A stretch of DNA of 64,000 nucleotides, from NCBI RefSeq assembly GCF_009362735.1, contig NZ_WHNP01000010.1:124001-188000 (forward strand), in the 5' to 3' direction. Made by a program: the position numbers and the translations under genes. Below, one piece after another: positions 37,093 through 46,297 of the stretch; the first letter of the stretch is position 1; every line of letters starts with the position of its first letter. Under the pieces are notes generated by a model, which ran no database searches, was not told the DNA's origin, and worked only from the letters and a program-made list of their open reading frames with translations. The stretch comes from Paraburkholderia franconis. Its GTDB lineage: Bacteria > Pseudomonadota > Gammaproteobacteria > Burkholderiales > Burkholderiaceae.

Positions 37093-37986
37093 ATGAACAG
37101 ACATGCTTCTATATTTCATCCATTTACGTTTGAAATGAAAGTGCTCGATCTCGACGCCGTCCGTGCCTTTGTTCTCGTCGCCGATTTGCGCAGCTTCACG
37201 CGTGCCGCGGATGCGCTCGACACCACGCAATCCGCCGTCAGCCTCAAGCTGAAGCGGCTGGAAGCGCATGTCGGCAAGCAGTTGCTGGAGCGCACGCCGC
37301 GCGTCGTGCGGCTATCGGCGGATGGCGAGGCGTTCGTCGAAGGCGCGCGCGATCTGCTGACGGCGCACGACCGGGCGCTCGGCTCGCTGTCCGTGGACCG
37401 GCGGCGTCTCGCGTTGGGGTTGAGCGAGCATGTCGCGAGCGTCGACCTCGCGGGGATGCTCGCGCGCGTCAATGCGCACGATCCGGGGCTCGTGCTGGAA
37501 CTGCATATGGGAATGTCGGTGGCGCTGCTTCAGCAGTACGACGAGCGGCGGCTCGACGCCGTGATCGTGCGCTCCGAGCCCGACGACATGCCGCGCGAGG
37601 ACGGCCAGCTGCTCTTCACGGAGCCGCTGTCCTGGCTCGCGACGCCCGAATGGCAGCCGCGCACGGGCGAACCGCTGCCGCTCGCGCTGCTTGCCGCGCC
37701 TTGCAATGTGCGCTCGATCGCGTTGCGCACGCTCGACGGCGCGGGCATCGCGTGGCGCGAGGCGTTCGTCGGCGGCGGGGTGCCTGCCGTGGGCGCGGCG
37801 GCGGCGGCGGGACTCGCCGTGTCGCCGCTCGCGAGGCGCGTCGCGCCGCGCGGTCTCGTCGATTCGGGCGCGCGGCTTGGCTTGCCGCCGTTGCCGGAAT
37901 CGCGCGTGACGCTGCATTCGCGCGTGCGCGACGCACGCTCGGCGGAAACGCTGCGCATCGTGACGAACGGGCTGACCGCCCAGTGA
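37093..37986 (+). CDS. LysR-family transcriptional regulator next to the tautomerase
   Basis: A 297-residue LysR regulator with the helix-turn-helix RSFTRAADALDTTQSAVSLK and a substrate-binding-like domain after about residue 100. The start may be the ATG at 37093 or MKVLDLDAV at 37135; the second fits the usual LysR start better and lies inside a TTTCAT/ATGAAA inverted repeat (37114-37119, 37135-37140). It reads away from the tautomerase gene. Confidence 0.9.
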   Translation: MNRHASIFHPFTFEMKVLDLDAVRAFVLVADLRSFTRAADALDTTQSAVSLKLKRLEAHVGKQLLERTPRVVRLSADGEAFVEGARDLLTAHDRALGSLSVDRRRLALGLSEHVASVDLAGMLARVNAHDPGLVLELHMGMSVALLQQYDERRLDAVIVRSEPDDMPREDGQLLFTEPLSWLATPEWQPRTGEPLPLALLAAPCNVRSIALRTLDGAGIAWREAFVGGGVPAVGAAAAAGLAVSPLARRVAPRGLVDSGARLGLPPLPESRVTLHSRVRDARSAETLRIVTNGLTAQ

Positions 37987-37989
37987 CGC

Positions 37990-38478
37990 TTATTTGAGGA
38001 TCGGCGGAAGCTCGCGCGACATGGCGCCGCCGCCGTTGGCCTGAGGCGCTGGAACGTCGGCGGGTTGCGCGGGCTTCGGCGTCGTCATCGCGACGACAGG
38101 TTTTGCGGGCGCGCCTTGGGTCCGGGCGTGGGTTTGGGCCTGGGCCCGGGTCTGGGTCTGGGCCCGGCGCGTCGCTACATGCGCTCCGCTCGCGTGCGCC
38201 GTTTTCATACCAGCGCCGGCAGCCACGCTAGCGGCCTTTTTCGGCGGCATTTTCGCGCCTGGCTTAACTGCTGCAGCTCTCGCGCCCGGCGCAGCCGCAT
38301 GTCGATGCGCTTCCGTCGCGGCGCGAGAACCAACGGGGGCCGAGTGCTTCGAATGCGTGACGTGCCGGACGCCCGGCGCGGCCTCGGGCGGATTCCACAC
38401 TTCCTTGTACTCGGCGCGTGCCGCCATCGACGCGCACAGCAAACCAACCGCCACCCCCAACCTGAATCCGAACGACAC
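37990..38478 (-). CDS. Exported low-complexity Ala/Thr/Gln-rich protein
   Basis: A 162-residue protein with a signal peptide (about 1-22, ending ARA) and a mature part rich in Ala, His, Pro, Lys and Thr, including a QTQTRAQAQTHARTQ stretch encoded by degenerate hexanucleotide repeats. The start YKEVWNPPEAAPG after the signal is the only ordered-looking part. No family is recognised. It is divergent from the toxin-antitoxin pair and its stop is four bases past the LysR gene. Confidence 0.65.
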   Translation of the reverse strand: MSFGFRLGVAVGLLCASMAARAEYKEVWNPPEAAPGVRHVTHSKHSAPVGSRAATEAHRHAAAPGARAAAVKPGAKMPPKKAASVAAGAGMKTAHASGAHVATRRAQTQTRAQAQTHARTQGAPAKPVVAMTTPKPAQPADVPAPQANGGGAMSRELPPILK

Positions 38479-38524
38479 CGCCGCCTCCGCGCAAAAATTC
38501 GTGGCGCGGATTATACATGCGGAC

Positions 38525-38552
38525 TTGCATTAATCCATATATGGACTAATAT
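38525..38552 (+). promoter_or_regulatory. Promoter of the toxin-antitoxin pair with operator between -35 and -10
   Basis: TTGCAT (38525-38530) and TAATAT (38547-38552) are 16 bases apart. The palindrome TCCATATATGGA, extended by TTA/TAA on each side with one mismatch pair (38530-38549), fills the spacer, where a bound repressor would block polymerase. Confidence 0.68.
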
Positions 38553-38581
38553 TTATAAAAAGTTCAACTCAGGACTCCATC

Positions 38582-39019
38582 ATGTCTTCCGCCGCCCACA
38601 TCTCGAGCGCCGAACGACCGCTGCGACGACCGCCCGCCGAACCCTCGATGGCGGACATGTCGGCCGCCGGTCTGCGCGCGTTCTTCGCCATTGCACGCGA
38701 CTGGGAATTGAGCGCCGACGAGCAGATCGTCCTGCTCGGCTCGCCCGGCCGCTCGACGTTCTTCAAGTGGAAAAACTCGCCGCAAACGGCACGCCTCAAC
38801 CGCGACACGCTGGAGCGGCTGTCCCTTCTGCTCGGCATCTACAAGTCGTTGCAAATCCTGCTGCCGCAGCCTGCCGCCGCCGATGCCTGGATCAAGCGCC
38901 CCAACAGCGCGCCGCCGTTCGGCGGCCGCCGTGCGCTCGACCGCATGCTCGCCGGCAATATCAGCGACCTCGTCGCCGTGCGCCAGTATCTCGACGCAAT
39001 GCGAGGCGGCTGGGCGTGA
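38582..39019 (+). CDS. Xre/MbcA/ParS-type antitoxin (DUF2384)
   Basis: A 145-residue antitoxin: an Xre-like N-terminal region (FFKWKNSPQTARLNRDTLERL) and a C-terminal DUF2384 toxin-binding part (RRALDRMLAGNISDLVAVRQYL). It would neutralise the RES toxin encoded next and repress the shared promoter. ATG at 38582 with AGGA before it. Its stop overlaps the toxin start (GTGA). Confidence 0.9.
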   Translation: MSSAAHISSAERPLRRPPAEPSMADMSAAGLRAFFAIARDWELSADEQIVLLGSPGRSTFFKWKNSPQTARLNRDTLERLSLLLGIYKSLQILLPQPAAADAWIKRPNSAPPFGGRRALDRMLAGNISDLVAVRQYLDAMRGGWA

Positions 39020-39717
39020 CTGAACCGCAATGGCAAGACCGCTGGCGCGTGGCATCGCTCGCCTGGACGCCCGCGTACCGCGTGATTCCGACTCGCTTTC
39101 CCGCCGTCAACCTGTTCGACCGTGTCGCATCGCCCGAAGACTTCGAAGCGCTCTACGCGCTCGAAGCGATGACCAACGACCGCGTGCGCACCGAAATCGG
39201 CGATCTCGATCTCGTGCCGCGCGACGAACGGCGCTTCGGTCCCGGCTACGGGCCGATCATGGCCGCGCTCACGCATCTGAATCCGCAAGGCAGCCGTTTT
39301 TCCGACGGCACGTATGGCGTGTTCTACTGCGCGCGCTCGCGCGAAACGGCGATCGCCGAAACGCGCTATCACTCGGGCCTCTTTCTCGCCGCGACCCAGG
39401 AACCGCCGATGCGTCAGCAGATGCGTCTCTACACGGTAATCGCGCAAGGCGAGGTCGTCGATCTGCGGGACATGGATTCAGCCGATGCATCGGTGCTGTC
39501 GCCGAACGACTATGCGCCCGGCCAGACGCTCGGCCGCGCGATCCGCGAGGCAGGCGCGCCGGGTATCGTCTATCCGTCGGTGCGGGATGCGGACGGCGAA
39601 TGTCTCGCCGCGTTCAGAACGACGCTGCTGCGCGACTGTCATCACGCGGCGTATCTGGAATACAACTGGAACGGCAGCACCGTCGACATGGTGTTCGAGC
39701 TGAGCCGGGTCGGCTGA
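39016..39717 (+). CDS. RES-domain toxin (NAD+-degrading type)
   Basis: A 233-residue RES-family toxin; characterised members (MbcT, ParT) destroy NAD+ or modify targets with ADP-ribose. Candidate active-site residues are Arg22 in YRVIPTRF, Arg94 in GSRFSDGTYG, Tyr104 and Glu110/115 in ARSRETAIAE. The start is the GTG at 39016, four bases overlapping the antitoxin stop, which sets toxin translation below antitoxin. Length and motifs look intact. Confidence 0.92.
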   Translation: MTEPQWQDRWRVASLAWTPAYRVIPTRFPAVNLFDRVASPEDFEALYALEAMTNDRVRTEIGDLDLVPRDERRFGPGYGPIMAALTHLNPQGSRFSDGTYGVFYCARSRETAIAETRYHSGLFLAATQEPPMRQQMRLYTVIAQGEVVDLRDMDSADASVLSPNDYAPGQTLGRAIREAGAPGIVYPSVRDADGECLAAFRTTLLRDCHHAAYLEYNWNGSTVDMVFELSRVG

Positions 39718-39749
39718 CGCATCCGGCATGGGGTTCTACGCACGAGCGT

Positions 39750-40487
39750 CTACGGCAACGCAAGCGCCGACGCCCCGGCGGAGCGCGCCAGATCGACCGT
39801 GACCGACCAGCGCGTCGTCGTGCGCGCTTCGACGATCGTCAGCTTGCCGCCCGGCCCGAACGCGCCCGTGTCGATGAACACCTGCGCGCCGAACTGCTGC
39901 ACTTCGCGCACGGGCGTATGCCCGCAATACGTCAGCGACAGGCCGCGCTGGCTCGCCGGATCGGACGTGCCCATCGCGAGGCCGCGGCCCCACAGCAGTT
40001 GCTGGCGAGTCTCGTCGGAGAAATGGTTTGCGTCGAGCTCGGCGTCGGTGCCGAGAAACTCCGCGTGCAGCACGTTGAAGCGGTCGTTGCCCGAACCGAT
40101 CACACGCACGAGCGGCAGCGTGCGCAGCCGCTGCGCATACGCGCGCAACCGCTCCATCGGCACATGCGCGCTCCACAGGCCGCCGATGCCGTACCACCAC
40201 TGCTTCTTCAGCCTGCCTTCAGCAACGGCGCACAGCGTGTCCTCGTGATTGCCGAGGACGGCATGAAACCACGGCTTGTCGAGCAGCGCGAGCGCCTCTT
40301 CGGACTGCGCGCCGCGATCGACCAGATCGCCGACGGAGAATAGCCGGTCGCGCGACGGATCGAATTCGATATCGCGTAGCAGAAAGCGCAGCGCATCGAC
40401 GCAGCCATGCAGATCGCCGACCACGAAATCGCGTCCGTCGCGATTGACGTCGTGATGTTGGACGGTGGTGACAAGTGTGGAGTCCAT
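39750..40487 (-). CDS. Metallophosphatase, PrpB/serine-threonine phosphatase type
   Basis: A 245-residue calcineurin-like phosphatase with all metal motifs: GDLHGCVDALRF, GDLVDRG, and GNHEDT, plus CGHTP near the C-terminus. Relatives include E. coli PrpA/PrpB and phage lambda phosphatase, which act on phosphoproteins. The start MDSTLVTTVQH is chosen; 24 further upstream codons do not fit. Substrate unknown. Confidence 0.9.
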   Translation of the reverse strand: MDSTLVTTVQHHDVNRDGRDFVVGDLHGCVDALRFLLRDIEFDPSRDRLFSVGDLVDRGAQSEEALALLDKPWFHAVLGNHEDTLCAVAEGRLKKQWWYGIGGLWSAHVPMERLRAYAQRLRTLPLVRVIGSGNDRFNVLHAEFLGTDAELDANHFSDETRQQLLWGRGLAMGTSDPASQRGLSLTYCGHTPVREVQQFGAQVFIDTGAFGPGGKLTIVEARTTTRWSVTVDLARSAGASALALP

Positions 40488-40635
40488 GACGCAATGATAG
40501 TGCGAGCATGCAAGCGCTGTATGCGCGGCATCCCGCGTTCGTGCGCCTATCGTCAGCAAGACACGCTAGGGACGTCGTAGTGGGATTCGTGCGCCGCGCG
40601 CTGCGTCGCAGTCGCACTACTCGCGTTTCAAGCCG

Positions 40636-42173
<1,538 letters not shown>

Positions 42174-42191
42174 GTGTCTTCGTGCGTTGGG

Positions 42192-43793
42192 TCAGAGTTC
42201 GCGCTTGAGCTTGTCGGCGAGCTTCAGCGACAGCGCCGCGATCGTCAGCGTGCAGTTCACGGAGCCTGCACCCGGCATCACGCCGCTGCCCGCGATGAAC
42301 ACATTCTGATGATCGTGCGTGCGGCAGTCGGGATCGACGACGGAATCGGCGGCATCGTTGCCCATGATCGTCGTGCCCATGATGTGATTGTTCGGCGCGA
42401 ACGTATCGTCGAACGACACCTCCGTGCCGCCGAAGAGCCCCGCGATCTGCGCATACAGTTCGTGCGTGTGCGCGGCGCTTTTCTTCACGTAATCGTTGAT
42501 CGAGTAGTAGATCTCGGGCTGCGCAATGCCGAGCGCGTCCTTGTGATCGGCGGAAGGCACGATGCGATTCTGCGGCTCGGGCAGATGCTCGTGGAAGCTG
42601 TTGACGACGACGAGGCGCGACGCGCGGTCGCGAATCTGCCGGTCGAGTTCGGCGCCCGTCAGGCCCTGTCTGAGCAGCGCGGATGTAATCGCGATCGTCG
42701 GCACGCCGTTCGACACATGCAGCTTCTTCGCCGCATAGTCCGAGCGGAACGCACCGTCACGGAAGTTCACCACCGACGTCATCTCCATCGGCCCACGCCC
42801 CGGCCACAGCGACTCGTTCGCGAGAAACGCGATGCCCGTGCCCGGATGGTCCATCAGATTGCGGCCGACTTGATCGGAGCTGTTGCCGATGCCATGCGGG
42901 AACTTGTCGGACGTCGACATCAGCATCAGCTTCGGCGTCTCGATGCCGTTCGCGGCGAGCACGAACAGCTTCCCCGTGATGCGCGTGCTGTTGCCGTTCG
43001 GGTCCTTGTAGTGAACGGCCGTGACGAGCCCCTTGTCGTCCGCTTCGATCCGGTAGACGACGGCTTGCGCAATCAGCTTCGCGCCCGCGCGCTCCGCCTT
43101 GTCGGCATGCACGATGCCGTTGTACATCGCGCCGATCGGACAGATCGGCATGCAGTTGTTGTTGCCGCAGCAGGTGGGCCGCGCATCATACGGACGGCTG
43201 TTGCGCGCGACGGGCTCGGGTACGACCTTGAAGCCGTTCGCGTTCAGCACGTCGGAGAAGCGCTGGTCCATGTACGACAGCGGCAAGCCCGCCATCGGAT
43301 ACGGCTTCGAGCGCGGCGAGCCGAGATCGATCGACGGGTCCGGCCCGGACACGCCCAGTTGCACTTCGGCCGCGTAGTACCACGGCTCGAGCGTTTCATA
43401 CGGATACGGCCAGTCGCGGCCCACGCCGTACCGCTTCTTCAGTTCGAAATCCGATGGCAGCAGACGCCACGTCGCGGCGGCCCAGTGCCACGTGGTGCCG
43501 CCGACGAGCCGCAGGTACTGCGAGTTATACGGATAGTCGCCCTTCTGGATCAGATAGTCGTTCGCGGGCGAGTACTCGGGATGCGGCGCATAAGGCGTCG
43601 ACGGATACGGCGTCGCGAAGTCCAGCTTCGCGGGCGAATTGCGGAAGTTCTCGACGATCTGCCCACGCTGCAGACGCGGCCCGGCTTCGAGCAGAATCAC
43701 CGACGCGCCCGCGAGCGCCATCTGATGCGCGACGAGACCGCCCGCCACGCCCGAGCCGACTACGACGACGTCGGCGGAATTTGCGTTTGCCAT
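42192..43793 (-). CDS. GMC-family FAD sugar dehydrogenase, alpha (catalytic) subunit
   Basis: A 533-residue membrane-associated oxidoreductase that oxidises a sugar (glucose in the Burkholderia cepacia FAD-GDH, which this closely resembles; sorbitol, gluconate or fructose in others) and passes electrons to the cytochrome subunit. FAD site VVVGSGVAGGLVAHQM; a cysteine cluster at 208, 209, 214 and 218 (TCCGNNNCMPIC) that in FAD-GDH holds an iron-sulfur centre; and the GMC active-site region NNHIMGTTIMG. No export signal: it is carried out by the gamma subunit. Order gamma-alpha-cytochrome is as in known operons. Confidence 0.95.
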   Translation of the reverse strand: MANANSADVVVVGSGVAGGLVAHQMALAGASVILLEAGPRLQRGQIVENFRNSPAKLDFATPYPSTPYAPHPEYSPANDYLIQKGDYPYNSQYLRLVGGTTWHWAAATWRLLPSDFELKKRYGVGRDWPYPYETLEPWYYAAEVQLGVSGPDPSIDLGSPRSKPYPMAGLPLSYMDQRFSDVLNANGFKVVPEPVARNSRPYDARPTCCGNNNCMPICPIGAMYNGIVHADKAERAGAKLIAQAVVYRIEADDKGLVTAVHYKDPNGNSTRITGKLFVLAANGIETPKLMLMSTSDKFPHGIGNSSDQVGRNLMDHPGTGIAFLANESLWPGRGPMEMTSVVNFRDGAFRSDYAAKKLHVSNGVPTIAITSALLRQGLTGAELDRQIRDRASRLVVVNSFHEHLPEPQNRIVPSADHKDALGIAQPEIYYSINDYVKKSAAHTHELYAQIAGLFGGTEVSFDDTFAPNNHIMGTTIMGNDAADSVVDPDCRTHDHQNVFIAGSGVMPGAGSVNCTLTIAALSLKLADKLKREL

Positions 43794-43939
43794 CCTTGCC
43801 CTCTTCTTTGCCTTCTGCGGCTGGCTTGATCCGCTGGCTTATGTGTTGTTCACGGGTGTGGCAACCCGTCCGGAGACCCCGCCGCGCGTCGAAGGCAAGC
43901 GGCGTGCGAGACGTACGCGTGACGCTGCATGCGCAGCGC

Positions 43940-44656
43940 TCACGCATTCGAGGGTTTCCGGGTCCAGTAAAACGGCACGTCGCGGCAATACGACGGAATC
44001 GTCAGGATGTCCTTCACGGGCTCGAACATCAGTGCGCTTTCATACGCGATCACCTGGACGTTCGGCGAATCGCCGACGAGCCCCAGATACCACGCTCGCG
44101 TGATCGCGCTGACGGTCTTCGCGAGATTCGGCTGCTCGGCCTGCAATGCCTGCGTGACGGTATCGGACGGCACGCCGCCGTGGGTTTGCAGCCACGTATT
44201 GAGCGCGGCGACGTTCTGCGTGAACTGGCTGTCCGCCCTGGACAACGCTTTGTAAGCACGCTTGCCGAGCACGGGATCGAAGCTGGCATGCCCCGTGAGC
44301 TTGCCCGACAGCGCGATGAACGCATCGAAGCCGCCGCCCGCGGGCAGCGTATCGGCGTAGGCAGGCGAAATGCCCGCGAGGTGCGAAAGGCTCGCAAGGC
44401 CCACAACGGGACGGATGCCGCGCGCGGCACGATGGCTCGCCGCTGTTGAAAACGCAAAGCCTGCCGCCGATGCGAGCGCACCGAGCATCCACATGCGCCG
44501 GCGCGGCGAGCGCGCGATGAAGCCGGAACCCGAACCCGGGCTGTGATGGCAACCGCCCTGCGCGCCGTCGATGCCCGCCGCTTGCACCGCCTCATGAGCG
44601 GCCTCGCCGGCGTGCGCGGCATCCGTGCGCGCAGCGTGTTGTTCTACATCTGTCAT
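43940..44656 (-). CDS. FAD sugar dehydrogenase gamma (chaperone) subunit with Tat-like signal
   Basis: A 238-residue small subunit of the gluconate 2-dehydrogenase/sorbitol dehydrogenase gamma family. It escorts the folded alpha subunit through the Tat pathway. A twin-arginine-like stretch (SPRRRMWMLGALASAAGF) is near residue 50, after a long polar N-terminus. The C-terminal part ITRAWYLGLVGDSPNV and YESALMFEPVKDIL are family-typical. It heads the operon; the gap to the alpha subunit is 146 bases. Confidence 0.9.
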   Translation of the reverse strand: MTDVEQHAARTDAAHAGEAAHEAVQAAGIDGAQGGCHHSPGSGSGFIARSPRRRMWMLGALASAAGFAFSTAASHRAARGIRPVVGLASLSHLAGISPAYADTLPAGGGFDAFIALSGKLTGHASFDPVLGKRAYKALSRADSQFTQNVAALNTWLQTHGGVPSDTVTQALQAEQPNLAKTVSAITRAWYLGLVGDSPNVQVIAYESALMFEPVKDILTIPSYCRDVPFYWTRKPSNA

Positions 44657-45115
44657 TGGGGGCTCCAGATGATGTTTGTCTTTCGACGGGCGCGCGGCGT
44701 CCGGCTATTGGCCGAACCCTGCGAGCACGCCGTGCGTCCACCCCAATACTGGTCTTGCTGGTCTTGCGCCGCTGTCTTGCGGTCTCTTATCGTCGGGCGC
44801 ATTCGAGCGCTTCGATCGGGGCCGTCCGCGCGGCGCCAGCGATTGCGCCACACATCCGGTAATTCCGGCGATGCCCGATCGTGATCGACGGCCTGTTGCG
44901 TGCTTCTAGCTTCTTGCTTCCTTTGCGCCCCGGGACAAGGCAACGCACCTCGTGAAAGCCGCATGCAAGGCCATTGAGCAAAACTGCGGGAAAACTATAA
45001 CGTCCAGGTACCCTTTTCGACAAATCATGCTGCATGCAAACGTAGAATCGCCGCAACCTTTGGCATCGCTTCGCGACATGCCCTTGTCACAACATCCTGC
45101 CAGGAACGCGCGCCC
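44657..45115. other. Intergenic region upstream of the dehydrogenase operon and DUF1345 gene
   Basis: A 459-base divergent gap with no supported gene. A likely promoter for the DUF1345 gene is TTGAGC (44974-44979), 16 bases, then TATAAC (44996-45001). GGTCTTGC-like words recur at 44752-44785. Confidence 0.45.
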
Positions 45116-45781
45116 ATGAACGTCTATCCCCAGGTACTACGCAACCGCCCGCGCATGATGGCGGGCCTGCTTGTCGGCGTGCTGATCGGCGCGCTGCTCG
45201 CGGGCACGCAGATGCGCCCGATGATCCGCGTGCTCGTCTCGTGGGACGTCACCGTATGGACTTATCTTGCGCTGATGTGGATCGAGATGGCGCGCGCCGA
45301 TCACGACCGCGTGCGCGAGATCGCGCAGCGCGAGGACGAGAACGCGACGGTCGTGCTGTTCATCATCTGTCTTGCGACGGTGGCGAGCATCGCGGCGATC
45401 GTGCTGGAGCTGGCGTCGTCGAAAGGCGGCTCCGGTTCGCAGGGGCCGGGCCTGTCGCATTACGTCGTGACGGCCGTCACGCTGATCGGCGCGTGGTTCC
45501 TGATACCGACCATCTTCACGCTGCACTACGCGCGTCTGCACTTCGCGACGGACAAGCAGGAAACGGCGCTGAAGTTTCCCGATCACAAGCTCGATCCGAA
45601 CTACTGGGACTTCCTGTACTTCTCGTTCACGATCGCCGTCGCTTCGCAGACATCGGACGTCGTGCTGCGCTCGCGAGACATACGCCGCGCGGCGCTCGCG
45701 CAATCAGTTCTGTCGTTCTACTTCAACGTGGCCGTGCTCGGGCTGTGCATCAATATGGCGGCGGGGCTGCTCGGCTCGTAG
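45116..45781 (+). CDS. DUF1345-family membrane protein
   Basis: A 221-residue inner-membrane protein with about five hydrophobic segments and the DUF1345 signature YWDFLYFSFTIAVASQTSDV. Function unknown. It stands alone between the dehydrogenase operon and the glucan cluster. Confidence 0.92.
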   Translation: MNVYPQVLRNRPRMMAGLLVGVLIGALLAGTQMRPMIRVLVSWDVTVWTYLALMWIEMARADHDRVREIAQREDENATVVLFIICLATVASIAAIVLELASSKGGSGSQGPGLSHYVVTAVTLIGAWFLIPTIFTLHYARLHFATDKQETALKFPDHKLDPNYWDFLYFSFTIAVASQTSDVVLRSRDIRRAALAQSVLSFYFNVAVLGLCINMAAGLLGS

Positions 45782-46297
45782 CCCACATTTGCGGCAGGCG
45801 ACGCTTCGCGCTTCGCATGCCGCGCCGGCCCGCTGCGCATTCGAGCGACGATGCCGAAACAACCTGCCATGTAACAGCCGGCGCACGACACGCCCGATTT
45901 ACACGCCTTCCATTGAGCCGCGCATCGCCATTCATATGAACGCCGATGCGCGCGCGCCGTTTCAACGCGCCGTATCCGCCCGCGCCAGCCTTCGCCCGCG
46001 CGCGTGTCGCCTTGCCTGCCTTGCCGGCACGGCATCGGCTTCTGGCATAGCGCTTGCTGCTTTACCGCCTGCCGACGCATGCCGGACCGACGACATGACG
46101 CGCATCCTGTTCAGACCGGCTAGTCCGAATCAGACGCTTTGAACTGGCGCGCGGCATTTCGATCAATGCACTACATTGAGCAATACGCGCCGTCGCAGGA
46201 CGCATCGCGCGGCATCCGGCTCTGAAGCCTAATAGGCGGTCGTGATCGTACGAATGTGCATCCACGCCGCAAAGCAGGACGAATCTGGAAACGACCG
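45782..46297. other. Intergenic region before glgE
   Basis: A 516-base gap with no supported gene. It must hold the promoter of the glgE-treS-glgB run, but no strong -35/-10 pair is seen. A small inverted repeat CAATG/CATTG lies at about 46164-46178. Confidence 0.4.

Noticed and set aside
37114..37140. TTTCAT/ATGAAA inverted repeat at the second LysR start as an operator
   Set aside because: Only six bases per arm with a 15-base gap, and one arm is simply the start codon region; too weak to list as a finding.
38080..38180. Hexamer-like repeats in the exported low-complexity gene as a phase-variable tract
   Set aside because: Copies are degenerate and keep the frame, so slippage is unlikely to switch the gene.
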